Source: Catellatospora citrea
Lineage (GTDB): Bacteria > Actinomycetota > Actinomycetes > Mycobacteriales > Micromonosporaceae
Direction: 5' to 3'
Length of the DNA stretch: 64,000 nucleotides
NCBI RefSeq assembly: GCF_003610235.1
Contig: NZ_RAPR01000001.1
Coordinates: 5,518,001-5,582,000 of the forward strand
Shown in pieces: positions 1-7,418 of this stretch (positions within the stretch are counted from its first letter, which is position 1; every line of letters begins with the position of its first letter). Position numbers and translations under genes: made by a program. The notes under the pieces are model-generated. The model saw only the letters and a program-made list of their open reading frames with translations, did not search any database and was not told the origin of the DNA.

Positions 1-1
1 G

Positions 2-280
2 CTGCGGGCCGGGCGGCTGCTCGACGAACACCACCTCGGGCTGATGCTGTCCGAGCAGGCCCCGACCGGCGGCCGCCCGGACGCCAGCGGGTACGGCTAC
101 GGCTGGGTCGTCGGGACCGTCGACGGCCGGGCCTGGTTCCACCACTCGGGCGGCAACGGCGGCTTCCGTACCTACAACGCCTGCATACCGTCCTCGAACC
201 ACCGCATCGTGATCCTCAGCAACTCCGAGACGACCACCGCGGCCGTCCTGAACGACGTCCTGGCCGCCGCTCTCGCTTGA
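2..280 (+). CDS. Serine hydrolase (beta-lactamase family), C-terminal fragment
   Basis: Only the last 92 residues are present; the reading frame enters from the left edge. The visible part has GYGYGW followed by WFHHSGGNGGF, matching the third active-site element (H-[ST]-G-G, equivalent to KTG) of class C-like serine hydrolases and penicillin-binding-like esterases, then the strand IVILSNSE typical of the family C-terminus (AVLSN). The SxxK and YxN motifs lie outside the window, so activity and localisation cannot be judged. It ends 80 nt before the downstream toxin-antitoxin genes and is probably not co-transcribed with them, since a candidate -35 element overlaps its stop codon. Confidence 0.75.
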   Translation: MRAGRLLDEHHLGLMLSEQAPTGGRPDASGYGYGWVVGTVDGRAWFHHSGGNGGFRTYNACIPSSNHRIVILSNSETTTAAVLNDVLAAALA

Positions 281-317
281 CATCCATCAGAAGTACGTGA
301 AGTACTTGACGTACTGG
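277..317 (+). promoter_or_regulatory. Candidate promoter with triple GTAC operator upstream of the TA operon
   Basis: TTGACA lies at 277-282 and is followed by three 9-bp direct repeats at 291-299 (AAGTACGTG), 300-308 (AAGTACTTG) and 309-317 (ACGTACTGG). The block 292-315 is also an almost perfect palindrome: AGTACGT and ACGTACT flank a central AAGTACTT, with only the two symmetric G positions breaking the dyad. The repeats cover the expected -10 region, which is what an autoregulated toxin-antitoxin promoter looks like. No clear -10 hexamer is visible, so promoter function is inferred. Confidence 0.5.
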
Positions 318-360
318 CTCGTGTCCGGGCAACCTTGGGGCAGAGGACAGGGAGGGTGGC

Positions 361-777
361 ATGTCGGCCGTTCACTACGACAGCTACACGGACGCTCGTA
401 CGCATCTGAAGGACCTGCTCGACGCCGCCGATCGGGGGCGGGTCGCCACGGTGCGCCGGGACAGCCGGACGACGGCCTTCGTCGACCGCGAACGCCTGCG
501 GCACTTCCTCGCCGTGGTCAGCCCGTCGCGGGCACAGGTCGTCGCCGAGAACGGCGGCTGGTCGGTCTTCGTCCCGGGGCTGCCGGTGGCGGCCGATGGA
601 GCCACCTTCGACGAGGCGCTCGACGAGATGGTCCTCGCCCTGCGCGAGTACGCCGAGGACTGGCAGGACCACCTGCTCGACGCGCCCAACCACGCGGGCA
701 ACTGGGGACTGGTGCAGCTGGTGAGCCTCAGCGACGACGGCCAGCTACGTGATTGGCTCGTCGGAGCCGGACGATGA
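361..777 (+). CDS. Antitoxin, Phd-like N-terminus plus HicB-like C-terminus
   Basis: 138 residues. Residues 5-50 (SYTDARTHLKDLLDAA ... VRRDSRTTAFVDRERL) follow the Phd/YefM antitoxin pattern: the STAR-type helix, then a basic strand and a hydrophobic strand. Residues about 62-98 (GGWSVFVPGLPVAADG-TFDEALDEMVLALREY) follow the HicB partial RNase H-like fold. A DNA-binding Phd half and a HicB half in one chain would be a chimeric antitoxin. GGGAGG about 6 nt upstream supports the ATG start. The stop codon overlaps the ATG of the next gene (ATGA), so the pair is translationally coupled. Similar genes are often called prevent-host-death proteins. The TA role is inferred from domains and arrangement. 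Confidence 0.7.
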   Translation: MSAVHYDSYTDARTHLKDLLDAADRGRVATVRRDSRTTAFVDRERLRHFLAVVSPSRAQVVAENGGWSVFVPGLPVAADGATFDEALDEMVLALREYAEDWQDHLLDAPNHAGNWGLVQLVSLSDDGQLRDWLVGAGR

Positions 778-1199
778 CCTGGCCGCAGCCGACCAGGCAG
801 GCACACGAGAGTTTCTGCCAGGTGGAGAAGTGGGACCGGGTGCGCGACGCACGCGGGCGGACCGGAACCCACCACGTCACCTATGAACTCCACCTCAAAG
901 ACGGCCGGATCCTCCGGACCAGGATCTCCCACCCCGTCGACCGGACCACCTACGGACCGGGCATCTGGAGCCACATCCTCCGCGACCAGCTCGACGTCAC
1001 CGAGATCGAGTTCTGGACCTGCGTTCAGGACGGCATCAAACCCGATCGCGGTGAGCCCGAGATCCCTGCCGAAGCCCTGCCCGCCGACCTCGTCCACCTG
1101 CTGATCCACCGGGTCGGCCTGGACGACGCGACAGTGGCGACGATGACCAAGGACGAGGCCGTGGCGCGGTTGAACCAGCACTGGGCCGAGGGGTCCTGA
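774..1199 (+). CDS. Candidate HicA-like toxin (cytotoxic translational repressor family)
   Basis: 141 residues, starting at the ATG that overlaps the antitoxin stop by 4 nt. The core G-T-H-H-V, DGRILRTRISHP, YGPGIWSHILRDQLDV and EFW resembles the HicA/YcfA double-stranded-RNA-binding-like toxin fold: the GSHH region with catalytic His, a basic strand and the ILRQ-L-s--EF helix. It is longer than classical HicA (about 60-80 residues), with an extra C-terminal segment of about 55 residues. Together with the upstream antitoxin it forms a compact two-gene module. mRNA interferase activity is inferred; an unrelated DNA- or RNA-binding protein remains possible. Confidence 0.6.
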   Translation: MTWPQPTRQAHESFCQVEKWDRVRDARGRTGTHHVTYELHLKDGRILRTRISHPVDRTTYGPGIWSHILRDQLDVTEIEFWTCVQDGIKPDRGEPEIPAEALPADLVHLLIHRVGLDDATVATMTKDEAVARLNQHWAEGS

Positions 1200-1202
1200 G
1201 CT

Positions 1203-1901
1203 TCAAGCAAGCCAGACCGCGGCATCGTGGGCGAAGAGGACGCGCTGCGGGTCGAGCGTGGCGAGGCGGTCCAGCCAGGGGCGGTACGGCGGGAGCGGGT
1301 CGGCGGCGCCGTCGTCGGCGGCCCGGCGGGCGAGTTGTGCGCAGCTGAATTCGGTGGCCAGATCGTAGGCCTGCCCGGCGAGCACCGTGGTGACGCCGTC
1401 GAGGCCGCGTACCACCAGGCTCTGGTGTCCGGCGGTGTGGCCGGGCGTCGGGACGATCGACACGCCGGGGCTGATCTCGGCCTCGCCGTCGAGTTCGCGG
1501 TAGTCGACGCCGGGGAAGTCGACCAGGTGGTCGAAGGTGTAGTCACCGGCCCGCGCGGTCGCCAGCTCGATGCGCTGGGTGAACACGGGGCGGCCGGGCA
1601 GCAGCGGGTTGCCGCCGCAGTGGTCGAAGTGCAGGTGGCAGTTGACGACCAGGGCGATGTCGTCGAGGCGTACGCCGTGGTCGGCCAGCGCCTGCGGCAG
1701 CGGGCGGCGGTGCGGCCGGTAGTGGGCCTCGGTCTCGTCGTCGCCGCGGCCCAGGCCGGTGTCGAACAGGATGAGCCCGTCCGCGCCGTCCACCAGGTAG
1801 GCCAGCACGGCCTCGACCCTCGGGTGTGGACCGCCCGCCTCCTCGGCGGGCCGGATGAAGTAGCCGAGATCAAGTCTGCGCACCGCGTTGTCGCCAGCCA
1901 T
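1203..1901 (-). CDS. MBL-fold hydrolase, N-acyl homoserine lactonase-like
   Basis: 232 residues, beginning MAGDNAVRRLDL. It contains the metallo-beta-lactamase signature HLHFDHCGGN (HxHxDH), preceded by GLILFDTGLG, then PTPGHTAGHQSLVV (third metal His) and a C-terminal LFAHDAAVW, an order typical of AttM/AiiA-type lactonases. Two zinc ions would be bound by these His/Asp residues. By family it could hydrolyse acyl-homoserine lactones or other lactones; substrate cannot be read from sequence. No signal peptide, so cytoplasmic. It converges tail-to-tail with the TA operon 3 nt away. The ATG is preceded by a weak AGGATGG. Confidence 0.8.
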   Translation of the reverse strand: MAGDNAVRRLDLGYFIRPAEEAGGPHPRVEAVLAYLVDGADGLILFDTGLGRGDDETEAHYRPHRRPLPQALADHGVRLDDIALVVNCHLHFDHCGGNPLLPGRPVFTQRIELATARAGDYTFDHLVDFPGVDYRELDGEAEISPGVSIVPTPGHTAGHQSLVVRGLDGVTTVLAGQAYDLATEFSCAQLARRAADDGAADPLPPYRPWLDRLATLDPQRVLFAHDAAVWLA

Positions 1902-1980
1902 CAGGCCATCCTGGCATCGATTGACGAGCGCACCGCAGCACGGTCGAGTTCCGCGACCCGGCCGGCGGTTCGGCCCGGCC

Positions 1981-2027
1981 GCGGCACCGGGGCTGGACAG
2001 GGCAACGGCGTCCAGCCCCGGTGCCGC
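1981..2027 (-). terminator. Perfect 17-bp hairpin downstream of the TPR gene
   Basis: GCGGCACCGGGGCTGGA (1981-1997) pairs perfectly with 2011-2027 around a 13-nt loop. It lies between the TPR gene stop and the start of the lactonase-like gene. There is no clear U-tract, as is common in actinobacteria. Confidence 0.65.
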
Positions 2028-2040
2028 GTGTCCGCGGGGC

Positions 2041-2349
2041 TCAGGCCCCCATCGCGTCGGCGATGCGCAGGTGCGGTCGGGCCTCGTCGTGGCGGCTCTG
2101 CCGCTGGAGACAGCGGCCCAGCATGAGGTGGGCGTAGTGCTCGGCGGGGTCGTGGTCGAGCACCCGGCGCAGCTGCTCCTCGGCCTTGTGCAGCTGGGCC
2201 GAGTGGTAATAGGCGCGCGCCAGCAGCAGCCGGGGCGCCACGTCGTCCGGCGCCTCGTCCACCACGGGTCCCAGGATCTGGGCAGCCGTGATGTAGTCGC
2301 CGTAGTCGAAGAACAGCCTTCCGCGCTCGTACTCCTCCAGGATTCCCAC
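2041..2349 (-). CDS. Small tetratricopeptide-repeat protein
   Basis: 102 residues. At least two TPR units are visible: residues about 36-69 (APRLLLARAYYHSAQLHKAE, then LRRVLDHDP) and 70-100 (HYAHLMLGRCLQRQSRHDEA), each with the W/L-G-Y-A-P spacing of the TPR consensus. This is a small soluble TPR protein of a type common in actinobacteria, without catalytic motifs; a protein-binding role is inferred. It starts at GTG (GTG GGA ATC CTG) with no recognisable ribosome-binding site. Followed by a strong hairpin. Confidence 0.75.
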   Translation of the reverse strand: MGILEEYERGRLFFDYGDYITAAQILGPVVDEAPDDVAPRLLLARAYYHSAQLHKAEEQLRRVLDHDPAEHYAHLMLGRCLQRQSRHDEARPHLRIADAMGA

Positions 2350-2389
2350 GCATCGGACAACTCGCTGGATGGCCTGCGCATTCCCCGGT

Positions 2390-2438
2390 TAGCATCGCGG
2401 CCATGGCTCACTCGATCATCTCCCCGCCGGTCGCCTGA
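2390..2438 (+). promoter_or_regulatory. Candidate leaderless promoter and 11-codon leader ORF upstream of the EamA gene
   Basis: TAGCAT at 2390-2395 is followed 7 nt later by an ATG (2403) opening an 11-codon frame, MAHSIISPPVA, that ends at TGA 2436-2438. The spacing fits leaderless transcription. The frame sits about 100 nt before the EamA start and contains a Pro-Pro pair that could slow ribosomes. No good -35 is visible. Speculative. Confidence 0.2.
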
Positions 2439-2542
2439 GGGCGGACGGCGTCGCACCACTGACGTGACGGCTCGGCCGTGCGTCCGGTGGCCCGTCCGCG
2501 TACGCGGAATCGTCGGCCATCGAGCAGTGGAGACCAGGGAAG

Positions 2543-3469
2543 ATGGAGTCCGTTTCAGGGCTCGCGCCGTCGCGCGCGAGCCGGTCCGCGTCGTACGGGC
2601 GCGGCATGTTCTACGTGGCGGTCGCGGCGACCGCCTGGGGCACCGGCGGCGCGGTCGCCGCGGTCCTCTACCGCACCAGTGGCCTCGGGCCCGTCGCGGT
2701 GTCCTTCTGGCGGCTGGTGCTCGGCATCGCCGTGCTGGCGGTGCTGCATCTGGCCGTCGGCGAGCGGCTCGTAGCGCGATGGCGTGACGCGCTGGTGCTC
2801 GGGGCCGGGCTGGCGGTGTACCAGACGGCCTACTACGGCTCGATCGCGTACGCCGGGCTGGCCGTCGGCACCGTGGTCACACTCGGGTCCTGCCCCGTGG
2901 TGATCGCGCTCGCGGCTCGTCGGGTGCTCGGCGAGGCGCTGACCGCGGGCCGGGTCGCCGCGGTGGCGGTGGGGCTGCTGGGGCTGGTGCTGCTGGTGGG
3001 CGGCGGCGGGCAGGCCGGGGCGGCACCGGTGCTCGGGGTGGCGTTCGGGCTGCTGTCGGCGGCCGGGTACGCGGTGGTGACGATCTACTCGCGGCGGGTC
3101 GGGGGTGACCTGTCCGGAGCCACGGTCGCCTCGTTCGCGGTGGCGGCGGCCTGCCTGCTGCCGATCGCGGTGGCCGAAGGGCTGCTGCCGTCGGCGGGCG
3201 GTCCCGGTGCGCCGTCGGCGGGTGGGCTCGCGGGCACGGTCGGCTGGCTGCTGTATCTCGGGGCGGTGCCGACGGCGTTGGCGTACCGGCTGTTCTTCGC
3301 CGGGGTGGCGGTGGTTCCGGCGACGGTGACCGCCGTGGTGACCCTGGTGGAGCCGGTGGCGGGCGTGCTGATCGCGGTCGGGCTGCTGGGCGAGCGGATC
3401 ACCCTGGCGGCGGTCGCCGGGGCGGTGCTGATGCTGGCGGCGGTCGCGGGCCTGGCCCGCACCGGCTGA
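2543..3469 (+). CDS. EamA/DMT-family transporter
   Basis: 308 residues with about ten hydrophobic segments in two homologous halves (two EamA repeats), as in the drug/metabolite transporter superfamily (RhaT/YdcZ-like). Features include GTGGAVAA with SFWRLVLG in the first repeat and the TAVVTLVEPVAGVLIAVGLLGE motif near the end of the second. Probably an inner-membrane exporter of amino acids or metabolites; substrate unknown. The ATG at 2543 gives about 20 extra cytoplasmic residues; a second in-frame ATG at 2606 (MFYVAV) is an alternative start. Two long hairpins follow the stop. Confidence 0.85.
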   Translation: MESVSGLAPSRASRSASYGRGMFYVAVAATAWGTGGAVAAVLYRTSGLGPVAVSFWRLVLGIAVLAVLHLAVGERLVARWRDALVLGAGLAVYQTAYYGSIAYAGLAVGTVVTLGSCPVVIALAARRVLGEALTAGRVAAVAVGLLGLVLLVGGGGQAGAAPVLGVAFGLLSAAGYAVVTIYSRRVGGDLSGATVASFAVAAACLLPIAVAEGLLPSAGGPGAPSAGGLAGTVGWLLYLGAVPTALAYRLFFAGVAVVPATVTAVVTLVEPVAGVLIAVGLLGERITLAAVAGAVLMLAAVAGLARTG

Positions 3470-3473
3470 CGGG

Positions 3474-3542
3474 TGGTGATCGCTGCTTCGTGTCGGCAAG
3501 TCGGGTCAGGCTGCGGATCGTGTCACGAAACAACGATCACCA
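3474..3542. repeat. Long intergenic inverted repeat (19-bp arms)
   Basis: TGGTGATCGCTGCTTCGTG (3474-3492) matches the complement of 3524-3542 at 17 of 19 positions, with a 31-nt spacer. It is the first of two hairpins in the gap between the EamA gene and the convergent aldo/keto reductase and may terminate transcription; its arms are longer and less GC-rich than those of usual terminators. Confidence 0.6.
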
Positions 3543-3579
3543 GGCCCGCCGCCCCTGGTCACCACCGGGGCACTGTTAA

Positions 3580-3623
3580 GAAGGGCACCTTCCTCTACGC
3601 ATAGCGATGGGAAGGTGCCCTTC
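3580..3623. repeat. Dispersed hairpin repeat, copy 1 (loop ACGCATAGCG)
   Basis: GAAGGGCACCTTCC (3580-3593) and its complement GGAAGGTGCCCTTC (3610-3623) flank a 16-nt loop containing ACGCATAGCG. A second copy with the same arms and loop core lies at 20642-20687. Both sit between convergent genes, so a bidirectional terminator role is likely. Confidence 0.75.
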
Positions 3624-3629
3624 CTTTGG

Positions 3630-4631
3630 CTACTGGTTGACGGTGGACATGCCGGAGGGGGCGTAGCGTTCGCCGGCCACGGCGCCGGGTGGGACGGCTT
3701 CGGTGAGGCGGCGGAGCTGGTCGGCGGTGAGGACGAGGTCGGCGGCGGCCATGTTCTCCTCGAGGTAGGGCACGCGTTTGGTGCCGGGGATCGGGAGGAC
3801 GTCGTCGCCCTGGGCCAGCAGCCAGGCCAGGGCGGCCTGGGCGGGTGTCGCGCCGAGTTCGTCGGCGACCTCGCGGACGGCCTGCACCAGGGCCATGTTG
3901 TGGGCGAAGTTCTCCTCGGCGAAGCGCGGCACGGTGCGCCGGAAGTCGTCGGCGGCCAGATCCGCCGGTGAGGTGATCTTGCCGGTGAGCCAGCCGCGGC
4001 CCACCGGGGAGTACGCCACCAGCCCCACCCCGAGCTCGCGGCAGGTCGCCAGCATCTCGTCCTCGACGAACCGGGTGAACAGGGAGTACTCCATCTGCAC
4101 CGCGGTGATCGGGTGCACGGCGTGGGCAGCCCGCAGCGTCGCGGGGCTGACCTCGGACAGGCCCAGGTAGCCGACCTTGCCCTCCTTGACGAAGTCGGCC
4201 ATCGCCGCGACCGTCTCCTGGATCGGCACGTCGGGGCTGCGCCGATGCATGTAGTACAGGTCGATGTGGTCCGTGCGCAGGCGGCGCAGCGAGTCCTCCA
4301 CCGCCTCGCGGGCCCATCGCGGGGACGAGTCGACCCAGCGCCGGACCAGGTTGCCCTGGGCGTCGGTCTCGCCGCGATTCGCGAACTTGGTGGCCAGCAC
4401 GTACTCGTCGCGCCGGTCGCCGATGGTGCGGCCGATCAGCTCCTCGTTGTGGCCGAAGCCGTACATGTCGGCGGTGTCGAAGTGCGTGACGCCGATGTCC
4501 AGGGCGCGCCGCAGCGTCGCGGCCGACCCCTCGTCGTCGCGCTGCCCGTAGGCGAAGCTCATTCCCATACACCCGAGGCCGATGGCACTGACCTCGGGTC
4601 CGTTGCTGCCGATGCGTCGCATAGCGGTCAT
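3630..4631 (-). CDS. Aldo/keto reductase
   Basis: 333 residues from ATG 4631 ([11 protein letters not shown]). NADPH-dependent oxidoreductase of the AKR (beta/alpha)8-barrel superfamily: GLGCMGMS at the start, [17 protein letters not shown] (catalytic Asp and Tyr), LATKF (catalytic Lys), DLYYMHRR (catalytic His), [10 protein letters not shown] and the C-terminal phosphate-binding IPGTKR. The tetrad is complete. It belongs to the YakC/AKR13-like group by the MGMS motif; the physiological substrate is unknown. GTG 4652, 7 codons upstream in frame, is an alternative start; GGAG lies only 2 nt before ATG 4631. Confidence 0.9.
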   Translation of the reverse strand: MTAMRRIGSNGPEVSAIGLGCMGMSFAYGQRDDEGSAATLRRALDIGVTHFDTADMYGFGHNEELIGRTIGDRRDEYVLATKFANRGETDAQGNLVRRWVDSSPRWAREAVEDSLRRLRTDHIDLYYMHRRSPDVPIQETVAAMADFVKEGKVGYLGLSEVSPATLRAAHAVHPITAVQMEYSLFTRFVEDEMLATCRELGVGLVAYSPVGRGWLTGKITSPADLAADDFRRTVPRFAEENFAHNMALVQAVREVADELGATPAQAALAWLLAQGDDVLPIPGTKRVPYLEENMAAADLVLTADQLRRLTEAVPPGAVAGERYAPSGMSTVNQ

Positions 4632-4795
4632 GACTCCATCTTCTCCCCGCACGGGGCGGGCGCGCCCACGGAGCCGGGTCCCCGCGCCACGGCTTTCCCG
4701 CCACCGCCACTCGGCGTCCGGAGCCGGACACCGAGGGTCCCGGATGACAGGGTGCGCCGTTACGATGCGCTGACCCCGAACGCCAGGAGCCCTTC

Positions 4796-5557
4796 ATGAC
4801 GTATCCACCCCCGCCCTCGGAGCAGCCCGGCCCTCCGCAGCAGCCCGGTTACCCCGCCCAGCCCGGATATCCCGCCCAGCCGGGTTATCCTGCCCAGCCC
4901 GGCTATCCGGGGCAGCCCGTGCCGCCGGCCCCGAAGAAGTCCCGGGCCGGCCTCTGGATCGGCATCGGGCTCGGCGTGCTCCTGCTCTGCTGCGGTGGCA
5001 GCATCGGCGCCTGGTACCTGCTCAAGGACACCGCGGACCAGATCGAGCAGACCGTCGGTGACGTGCTCGCCTCGGCCAGCGCGCAGGCCGCGGCCAAGGA
5101 CATCACCGTGGTCGCCCCCGCGTCGCTGGCCGGACGTGCCAAGTCCACCGATCCGCAGCTCGAGGCGCTGACGGACACCATGAAGGGCAGCTTCGAGACG
5201 ATGCTGCCGTCGTCGACGAACGCCGTGGCGGGGTTCTACGGCGACCAGGCCAAGCAGGACCTGGTGATGGTCTTCGCCGCCGCGGCGCCCATCACGAGTC
5301 CGAGCCGGGAGCTGGACGCCGCGTTCGCGGGCATGGGCACCTCGGGTGTCGTCGCGACCGGGATCGCTCCGGTCGACGCGGGCCCGCTCGGTGGCGAGGC
5401 CAAGTGCGGCAGCGCCAAGACCGAGGCGGTGCCGCTCGTCGTCTGCGCCTGGGCCGACAAGGGCAGCCTGGGCATGGTGGTCTGGTACTTCAAGACCGTG
5501 AACGAGGTCAAGGCCGAGTTCATCCAGATCCGCGGCCAGATCGAGCAGGTGGGCTGA
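4796..5557 (+). CDS. Proline-rich single-pass membrane protein of unknown function
   Basis: 253 residues. Residues 1-48 form a cytoplasmic Pro/Gln/Tyr-rich tail with four tandem QPGYPA/QPGYPG units, followed by basic KKSR and one membrane helix (about residues 51-72, GLWIGIGLGVLLLCCGGSIG). The outer domain (about 73-253) has a pair of cysteines (KCGS ... VVCAW) that could form a disulfide. No catalytic motif recognised. Such low-complexity tails are common on actinobacterial membrane proteins. It stands alone, followed by a strong bidirectional hairpin. Confidence 0.75.
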   Translation: MTYPPPPSEQPGPPQQPGYPAQPGYPAQPGYPAQPGYPGQPVPPAPKKSRAGLWIGIGLGVLLLCCGGSIGAWYLLKDTADQIEQTVGDVLASASAQAAAKDITVVAPASLAGRAKSTDPQLEALTDTMKGSFETMLPSSTNAVAGFYGDQAKQDLVMVFAAAAPITSPSRELDAAFAGMGTSGVVATGIAPVDAGPLGGEAKCGSAKTEAVPLVVCAWADKGSLGMVVWYFKTVNEVKAEFIQIRGQIEQVG

Positions 5558-5563
5558 CCCGAC

Positions 5564-5601
5564 CGCGTGACGGGGGCGGGCGTTCCCGTCCCCGTCACGC
5601 G
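5564..5601. terminator. Bidirectional terminator overlapping the end of a VOC gene
   Basis: CGCGTGACGGGG (5564-5575) pairs with CCCCGTCACGCG (5590-5601). The stem extends inward through a G-U pair and CGGG/CCCG to a 4-nt loop. It lies between two convergent genes, and its right arm contains the TGA of the VOC gene (5595-5597). Confidence 0.75.
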
Positions 5602-5972
5602 TTCTGCCAGAGCCCGACCGTGTTGCCCTCGCTGTCGGCGATGTACGCGGTGAAGCCCATCGTGCCGACGGACCGGCGTTCCTGGAGCACCCGGCCGCCG
5701 CACGAGACGATCTTGGCGAGGGCCGTGTCGATGTCCTCGACCTCGACCGTGATGACGGGCCCGGTCACCGGCGCCTCGCGCCGGGTCAGGCCGCCGTTGA
5801 TGGCGCCGGGTGCGGCCGGGTTGCCGCGGTCGTCCGTGGCGACGGTGCGCACCCAGACGTAGTCGAACTCCGGCATGGCGTCGAGCTGCCAGCCGAACGC
5901 GTCGGTGTAGAACGCGCGGGCCCGTTCGACGTCGTCGGCCGGCAGCTCGAAATGCACCACTTTTCCCGTCAT
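5595..5972 (-). CDS. VOC-family (glyoxalase/bleomycin resistance-like) protein
   Basis: 125 residues, one vicinal-oxygen-chelate domain: VHFELPADDVERARAFYTDAFGWQ at the N-terminus, then ITVEVEDIDTALAKIVSCGG and IADSEGNTVGLWQ at the C-terminus, giving the paired beta-alpha-beta-beta-beta modules. Metal-binding residues His7 and a C-terminal acidic residue are only partly recognisable, so enzymatic activity is uncertain. The start is supported by TAGCCT on the minus strand 6 nt before the ATG, a leaderless arrangement. Confidence 0.8.
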   Translation of the reverse strand: MTGKVVHFELPADDVERARAFYTDAFGWQLDAMPEFDYVWVRTVATDDRGNPAAPGAINGGLTRREAPVTGPVITVEVEDIDTALAKIVSCGGRVLQERRSVGTMGFTAYIADSEGNTVGLWQNA

Positions 5973-5978
5973 GGCATC

Positions 5979-5984
5979 AGGCTA
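5979..5984 (-). promoter_or_regulatory. -10 element (TAGCCT), leaderless
   Basis: Minus-strand TAGCCT ends 6 nt before the ATG of the VOC gene; no ribosome-binding site is visible. Confidence 0.45.
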
Positions 5985-6033
5985 GGCACCGCACCCGAAC
6001 GTGAGCGGACTTTCGGCCTACCCGGACAGCGAC

Positions 6034-6039
6034 TAGTTT
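6034..6039 (+). promoter_or_regulatory. -10 element (TAGTTT), leaderless
   Basis: TAGTTT fits TANNNT and is followed after 6 nt by the GTG of the lipoprotein gene, so the transcript would start at or next to the start codon. No convincing -35 sequence. Confidence 0.5.
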
Positions 6040-6045
6040 GGTCCG

Positions 6046-6591
6046 GTGCGGACGACAGTGGTGGCCCTGATGGCGAGCGGAACGCTGCTGGCGGGCTGCT
6101 CGGGTGCCGGCGCGTCCGCGCACGAGCCGCCCGAGCAGGCGTCGCCGCGGGTGGTGTCGCCCAGCCCGCCCGCGCCGACCGGCGCCTGCCTGCTGCTGGA
6201 CTTCCCCGGCATCGAGCAGCGGCTGCACGTGCGGCTGGCGGTGGCCGGCGCCGCGAACCACGAGAAGACCAGCACGTGTGTGGCCCGGCCGACCGAGGCC
6301 GCGCTGCCGGAGCTGAGCGTGTCGGTGACGCCGAGCAAGGCCGACGTCGCCGTGTTCAAGGACAAGATGCTGCCCGCCGGCGCGAAGGCCGTGACGGCGC
6401 TGGGCAAGGTCGCCTACTCGCAGCTCAAACCGGCCGCCACGGGCCGCGGGCCGTACGTGGAGATCGGCTGGCTCGCCGGCAACGCCCGGCTGCTGGTGCT
6501 GAAGGTCACCCTGCCCGAGGGCGGCGACGCGGCGGCGCTGCTGCCCGACGTCGTCGAGCTGGCCAAGGACATCGACCGCGCCGGAATCTGA
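6046..6591 (+). CDS. Putative lipoprotein of unknown function
   Basis: 181 residues from GTG. The N-terminus is a lipoprotein signal: hydrophobic VVALMASGTLLAGC with the lipobox LAGC and lipidated Cys18. A Ser/Pro linker follows (residues about 25-47), then a globular domain with two cysteines (GACLLL and TSTCVARP) that could pair. Expected on the outer face of the membrane. No enzymatic motif recognised. It stands alone, and its start is defined by a -10 element 6 nt upstream. Confidence 0.75.
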   Translation: MRTTVVALMASGTLLAGCSGAGASAHEPPEQASPRVVSPSPPAPTGACLLLDFPGIEQRLHVRLAVAGAANHEKTSTCVARPTEAALPELSVSVTPSKADVAVFKDKMLPAGAKAVTALGKVAYSQLKPAATGRGPYVEIGWLAGNARLLVLKVTLPEGGDAAALLPDVVELAKDIDRAGI

Positions 6592-6640
6592 CCGGCTGCC
6601 CGTGAGGCACGGCCCGGCGTTCCGACGCCGGAACGAGCGA

Positions 6641-6681
6641 AGCCCCGCCCGGTGACCGCGGCGGCGGCACAGGGCAGGGCT
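6641..6681 (-). terminator. Imperfect hairpin after ideR
   Basis: AGCCCCGCCC (6641-6650) and GGGCAGGGCT (6672-6681) pair with one mismatch around a GC-rich loop. A smaller hairpin (CCGGCGT/ACGCCGG, 6614-6631) lies next to it. Plausible convergent terminator between the lipoprotein gene and ideR. Confidence 0.35.
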
Positions 6682-6700
6682 CCGGGTCGAGCGGGGTGGT

Positions 6701-7387
6701 TCAGCGGCTGGTGACGAACACTCGCGAGGCGACCTCGCGGGGCAGGCGGACGGGTTCGCCGCCGTGGTCGATCGAGACGCCGTCGCGCTCCTGGGCGACG
6801 GTGACCGTCGCGCCCGGGTCGACGCCGGCGGCGTGCAGCTGGCGCAGCACCTCGGAGTCGGTCTGCACGCTCTCGCAGATCCGGCGGACCACGACCTGGC
6901 CGGTGAGCCCGGGGAAGGCGAGGTTGCGCTCGGGGGTGTCGCCGCCGTCGGTGTCGCGGGGCTTGATGTCGAGGGCGTCCAGGCCGGGGATCGGGTTGCC
7001 GTACGGTGACCGGGTGGGCCGGTTGAGCAGGTCGTAGACACGCTTCTCGACGGCGTCGCTCATCACGTGCTCCCACCGGCAGGCCTCTTCGTGGGCCTCC
7101 TCGTAGGGCATGCCGATGACGTTGACCAGCAGCAGCTCGGCGAGGCGGTGCTTGCGCATGACGGCGACGGCGTGCGCCCGGCCGGCCTCGGACAGCTGCA
7201 GATGGCGGTCGGTCTCCACGACGGTCAGCAGACCGTCGCGCTCCATGCGGGCCACGGTCTGGCTGACCGTCGGGCCGCTCTGGTGCAGGCGCTCGGCGAT
7301 GCGGGCGCGCAGCGGCGGCACGCCCTCCTCCTCGAGCTCGAGGATGGTGCGCAGGTACATCTCAGTGGTGTCAATGAGGTCGGACAT
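6701..7387 (-). CDS. ideR: Iron-dependent repressor IdeR/DtxR
   Basis: 228 residues, close to the 226-230 usual for IdeR/DtxR. The winged helix-turn-helix DTTEMYLRTILELEEEG ... RIAERLHQSGPTVSQTVARMERDGL spans residues 6-54. The metal ligands of the family are in place, shifted by one from residue 80 on: Met10, His80, Glu84, His99, Cys103, Glu106, His107. The C-terminal SH3-like domain (about 150-228) is present. It should bind Fe(II) and repress iron uptake and siderophore genes. In Mycobacterium and Corynebacterium ideR/dtxR lies beside sigB; here sigB is 7.4 kb away. A TAGAAT -10 and GGAGAGG ribosome-binding site precede the ATG. Confidence 0.92.
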   Translation of the reverse strand: MSDLIDTTEMYLRTILELEEEGVPPLRARIAERLHQSGPTVSQTVARMERDGLLTVVETDRHLQLSEAGRAHAVAVMRKHRLAELLLVNVIGMPYEEAHEEACRWEHVMSDAVEKRVYDLLNRPTRSPYGNPIPGLDALDIKPRDTDGGDTPERNLAFPGLTGQVVVRRICESVQTDSEVLRQLHAAGVDPGATVTVAQERDGVSIDHGGEPVRLPREVASRVFVTSR

Positions 7388-7418
7388 TGAACGGGTCCTC
7401 TCCAAGTCGCTGGCTGCG

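Noticed and set aside
4808..4930. QPGYPA codon repeats considered as a CRISPR or tandem DNA array
   Set aside because: They are short in-frame codon repeats encoding a proline-rich tail, with no spacers.
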